A stretch of DNA of 64,000 nt from Aliarcobacter cryaerophilus ATCC 43158 (GTDB taxonomy: Bacteria; Campylobacterota; Campylobacteria; Campylobacterales; Arcobacteraceae), in contig NZ_CP032823.1 of the NCBI RefSeq assembly GCF_003660105.1, positions 1,240,001 to 1,304,000 on the forward strand, given 5' to 3'. Below the pieces are notes generated by a model. The model was not told the origin of the DNA and ran no database searches. It saw only the letters and a list, made by a program, of their open reading frames with translations. Made by a program: the position numbers and the translations under genes. This document shows positions 61,377-64,000 of this stretch, one piece after another. Numbering within the stretch: the stretch's first letter is position 1; the number at the start of each line of letters is the position of its first letter.

Positions 61377-63250
61377 TATTTAACTCCTTTTTCTTTGGCT
61401 TCTTTTGAAGCACCATAGTTCTCTGTTCCATGACCTGGCTTATTCCAAGTACTAGAATCAAATATATTTATTGGATTTGCTACATAGTCTCCATCATTTT
61501 TATTGGCTTTAGTTTTAAAAATTACACTTATATCCTTATCACTCATTGGAGCTCCATAACTTTTATATGTATGGTTATTATCTTTAGAACTTAAAGCTCC
61601 TTGTTTTGCTATAAGATGAGCTTGTGAATGCATATATACATTTAAATCTGTATTATTATTTAGATACTCTTGCACTTGCTTACTAATTCCAGTTTGTATT
61701 CCTATACTATCTCCCCATTTATCAACTCCTGCTTCTATTAAATCTCCTAATATTCCTCTTGTAGGATTATAAGGGTTTACATATGTTTTATCTTCTCCTA
61801 TTATATTTTTTCCACCTTGCATTGCATCAGGTTCAGAGTTAAGTATTCCATTTAGATATACATCTTTACTATTTGTATCTCCTTGTAATTTATGTAAATT
61901 ATCATCTACACCAAACCAAATAGGTATATTCCCTAAAATCCCACCATTATTTTCATTTGAAGGAATTATTCCTAGAGTTAGATATTTTGTTAAAGCATTC
62001 CAAACTTCACCAGCTGTTGCTTCTATAGGATTATCGCTCTCTGCATTTGGTAATGTTTTTCCAATAATAGCCATATTTTTACCCATTTCTTCATACTCTT
62101 GTTTTATCTGCTCTCTACCTTCAACAGTAAGTAATCTTGTATCCAATGTTGCATCTACAGATGTTCCTGTTGAGCTTGAATACAACTCTTTATTTATTTT
62201 ACTTGTATCAGTATTTAATCTCTCTAAATCGTCTGAGTTCTCTTTATCTTTTATATTAATATTCCCTTGTCCCAATGTTGCTAGGGTTTTACTTGCATTT
62301 ACACTTAGAGAATTTGAAGCATTATATCCTACACTTGAAATTCCTTTTTGCACATCTTGGTTTTTATCATTTTTACTACCTAGATTAAAGTTTGCACTTG
62401 CTCCTAAAGATTTATTAGATGAGTAATTTGAGTTTGATAAGTTTCCAAATGTCAATGTATTTGTAGTAAAGTTTAGGTTATTATTATCTATAAAGTTTCC
62501 ATTCTCATCATAATTCCCACTTGCAAGAAGTGAACCTTTTAGGTGTGTATTATTTCCTACATTTACATTTACTTTATCACCTATTATTGAGCTTAGGACT
62601 GTTTGTTTACTTTGACTTACTCCATTACTCATAGAGAATCCACCATTTACAGAACTTGAGCCTCCACCTACATTTACATTAAACCCTTTATGGCTACTTG
62701 AGGATTCATCTCTTAAAGATTCTAATACTAGGTTATTTCCTACATTTAGGTTTAATGTATCATTTGCTTTTAGATTTGCTCCTTGGAATATTGCATCATT
62801 TTTTACATTTACATACATATTATTTGATTGTAGGTTTGAGTTATTATTTACAAAGCTATCATTTGAAGAGTCACTTTTTCCAAATCCTAATCCAGCAGTT
62901 CCTCCACCTCCACCATACATTGTATAAGAGATACTTCCATTTAAACTTTTACTATCATTTGAAGAAGTAAACATATCTTGTGAAGCTTTTACATTTAAGT
63001 TATTTGTATTTACATACAGATTTTCATCTGCTATCACATTTGAGCCTATTACATTTGTATTTGTACTTAATTTCTCATCTGTATTTATAATGATATTTTT
63101 TGCTACTATATTTGAAGCATTTGAGGTTTGGTTTGAGTTTGAGGTATTTGATTTGTTAGAATAATGAAACCCATTTATTAAATTACCAAATACCAAAGTA
63201 TTTGATAATAAAAATATTATGATTATTGGTTTATATAGATTTTTAATCAA
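61376..63250 (-). CDS. FHA-like short protein with signal peptide and hydrolase-like C-terminal domain
   Basis: 624 residues starting at TTG 63250 (the frame is closed upstream by TAA). Signal peptide-like N-terminus (LYKPIIIIFLLSNTLVFG). There is no TPS domain. Residues about 25-340 are asparagine- and serine-rich haemagglutinin-type repeats (NIVAKNIIINTDEKL, NLYVNTNNLNVKA, GGSSSVNGGFSMSNG). A linker (YEEMGKNMAIIGKTLPNAES) is followed by the C-terminal domain with LNVYMHSQAHLIAKQGAL (S542), YKSYGAPMSD and PGHGTENYG, which resemble the nucleophile and His regions of lipase/alpha-beta-hydrolase-type ends of FHA proteins. Catalysis is inferred; GxSxG is degenerate (MHSQA). Followed by a coupled lipoprotein. 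Confidence 0.75.
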   Translation of the reverse strand: MIKNLYKPIIIIFLLSNTLVFGNLINGFHYSNKSNTSNSNQTSNASNIVAKNIIINTDEKLSTNTNVIGSNVIADENLYVNTNNLNVKASQDMFTSSNDSKSLNGSISYTMYGGGGGTAGLGFGKSDSSNDSFVNNNSNLQSNNMYVNVKNDAIFQGANLKANDTLNLNVGNNLVLESLRDESSSSHKGFNVNVGGGSSSVNGGFSMSNGVSQSKQTVLSSIIGDKVNVNVGNNTHLKGSLLASGNYDENGNFIDNNNLNFTTNTLTFGNLSNSNYSSNKSLGASANFNLGSKNDKNQDVQKGISSVGYNASNSLSVNASKTLATLGQGNINIKDKENSDDLERLNTDTSKINKELYSSSTGTSVDATLDTRLLTVEGREQIKQEYEEMGKNMAIIGKTLPNAESDNPIEATAGEVWNALTKYLTLGIIPSNENNGGILGNIPIWFGVDDNLHKLQGDTNSKDVYLNGILNSEPDAMQGGKNIIGEDKTYVNPYNPTRGILGDLIEAGVDKWGDSIGIQTGISKQVQEYLNNNTDLNVYMHSQAHLIAKQGALSSKDNNHTYKSYGAPMSDKDISVIFKTKANKNDGDYVANPINIFDSSTWNKPGHGTENYGASKEAKEKGVK

Positions 63251-63310
63251 ATTACTTTAGCCTTTTAGTTATTACTTTAATCTAAATTATCTACAAATAA
63301 ATAAAATAAT

Positions 63311-64000
63311 TTATTTACTTTTAGCTTTTTTTAATAATTGAAGTTTATTATAAAAATAACTATTTTTATATTTAAAATTCTTTTCATAGATAGTTAAAAT
63401 ATCTTCAATTTCTATATCTTTAAATTTATTTTGTTCTATTAAAATATTTCTAAATTTTTCTTTTCTTTTTAACCAATTCTTATTTGAACTGTAATCATCA
63501 TATATTATTAGTGGTATAAGTATAATTGTAATAATTGTAATAAACCCAGAAATAATAATAATCCACTCTTTAATATATGAATAATCTACTATATTTAAAT
63601 CCCTATTATTTGGTGTACTAAAACTTATTTCTGGTATTTCATTTCCTTCAAATATAAATCTAGCTAGATAATATTTATCATCTCCTGTTTGCTTAAAGAC
63701 TTTAATATTTACCTTATACACCCTATCATTTACTTTTTCAATTTCTGAAATACCTACACTTGATGGTAAATTTGAAGGATTAAAAAACTCTTTATTTATA
63801 ATATTTGGAATATCTTTTTTAAATTCAAAAAATATCTCAACATTTTCAATCTCTCTATTTGTTCTATTAAAAAATCCAACTTGATACATACTAATCTGTT
63901 CTATCTTATTATCTTTATAAAATAAAGTAAAATCTTTTAAAATATCACTAGATATATTTAGATATTGCTCTTTTTTACTATCTTTATATTCTAATTCATT
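63311..64000 (-). CDS. Membrane-anchored protein of unknown function (5' end outside window)
   Basis: The frame is open from the window edge (64000) through to 63311, so the ATG at 63889 is likely internal and the true start is upstream. Visible sequence: 229 residues with one membrane helix (about 145-168 of the visible part, WIIIISGFITIITIILIPLI) between a beta-rich extracytoplasmic region (VGFFNRTNREIENVEIFFEF) and a basic cytoplasmic tail. Family not recognised. It lies 60 nt upstream of the FHA-like gene in the same direction and may belong to the same operon. Confidence 0.7.
   Translation of the reverse strand, partial: NELEYKDSKKEQYLNISSDILKDFTLFYKDNKIEQISMYQVGFFNRTNREIENVEIFFEFKKDIPNIINKEFFNPSNLPSSVGISEIEKVNDRVYKVNIKVFKQTGDDKYYLARFIFEGNEIPEISFSTPNNRDLNIVDYSYIKEWIIIISGFITIITIILIPLIIYDDYSSNKNWLKRKEKFRNILIEQNKFKDIEIEDILTIYEKNFKYKNSYFYNKLQLLKKAKSK

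Noticed and set aside
58446-63250. A single split FHA gene simply interrupted by a frameshift
   Set aside because: The two FHA frames are separated by a complete lipoprotein gene and a hairpin repeat, and the first has its own signal peptide and C-terminal domain.
1-64000. tRNA, rRNA, CRISPR, transposase genes
   Set aside because: Reading through the intergenic stretches revealed no cloverleaf, repeat-spacer array or transposase motif; a covariance-model scan would be needed to exclude small RNAs.

Overview
The window is very AT-rich and densely coded, with few long intergenic gaps. Gene content and order point to a Campylobacterota bacterium close to Arcobacter/Aliarcobacter. Supporting signs are the rpmH-rnpA-yidD-yidC-jag-mnmE block, lysS-glyA followed by a SPOR protein, the Campylobacter-type short adenylate kinase, a histidine kinase with an AHHWRQPL box, and several Cache- or solute-binding-domain GGDEF proteins. 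No rRNA, tRNA, CRISPR array or intact insertion sequence was recognised. Family assignments come from reading the translations; no database was searched.

Layout. 1-6.6 kb: end of an RND efflux operon (partial membrane fusion protein plus pump), then uvrC and alr. 6.6-11.6 kb: an iron-type alcohol dehydrogenase, a NepI-like MFS exporter, a broken Tat-signal/cyclophilin-like gene and an AraC regulator, arranged like the enterobacterial yqhC/yqhD pair, then a PatB/MalY C-S lyase. 11.9-15.2 kb: a giant GGDEF sensor with three solute-binding domains. 15.3-17.5 kb: a CinA-like protein and two adenylate kinases facing away from each other. 17.5-20.9 kb: a translationally coupled four-gene operon resembling dialkylresorcinol biosynthesis (DarA, DarB, an unknown protein and a BtrH-like protein). 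21-27.5 kb: a lipoprotein, the cstA/ybdD pyruvate or peptide uptake pair, and a TonB receptor with a PepSY membrane protein behind a Fur-box-like site. 27.6-32.8 kb: a sugar oxidoreductase/aminotransferase pair, a pseudopilin, dnaB and ispG. 32.9-45.1 kb: an orphan histidine kinase, cvpA-lysS-glyA-SPOR-trpE-pdxJ-pdxA-ATPase and a Cache-GGDEF protein. 45.1-54.8 kb: a DUF2459-type protein, a SixA-like phosphatase, the mnmE-to-rpmH block, clpB with a CIRCE operator, and rnhB.

54.8-64 kb is the accessory part and probably the most novel. All genes are on the minus strand. Two filamentous-haemagglutinin (FHA/CdiA)-type C-terminal reading frames are each coupled by a stop/start overlap to a small lipoprotein gene. 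They are followed by a run of further lipoprotein genes, one frameshifted (Sel1 repeats) and two paralogous to each other. A tiny secreted-peptide gene carries a 36-nt patch of the FHA sequence, and a REP-like hairpin sits at the boundary of the second FHA fragment. I read this as a contact-dependent, polymorphic-toxin-like locus with lipoprotein immunity candidates; that reading is inference.

Other points worth attention: rnpA seems to lack any ATG/GTG/TTG codon that would give a full-length protein and may start at ATT; clpB has a near-perfect CIRCE element overlapping the transcription start of a consensus promoter; and many genes start with TTG or GTG, often overlapping the upstream stop codon.
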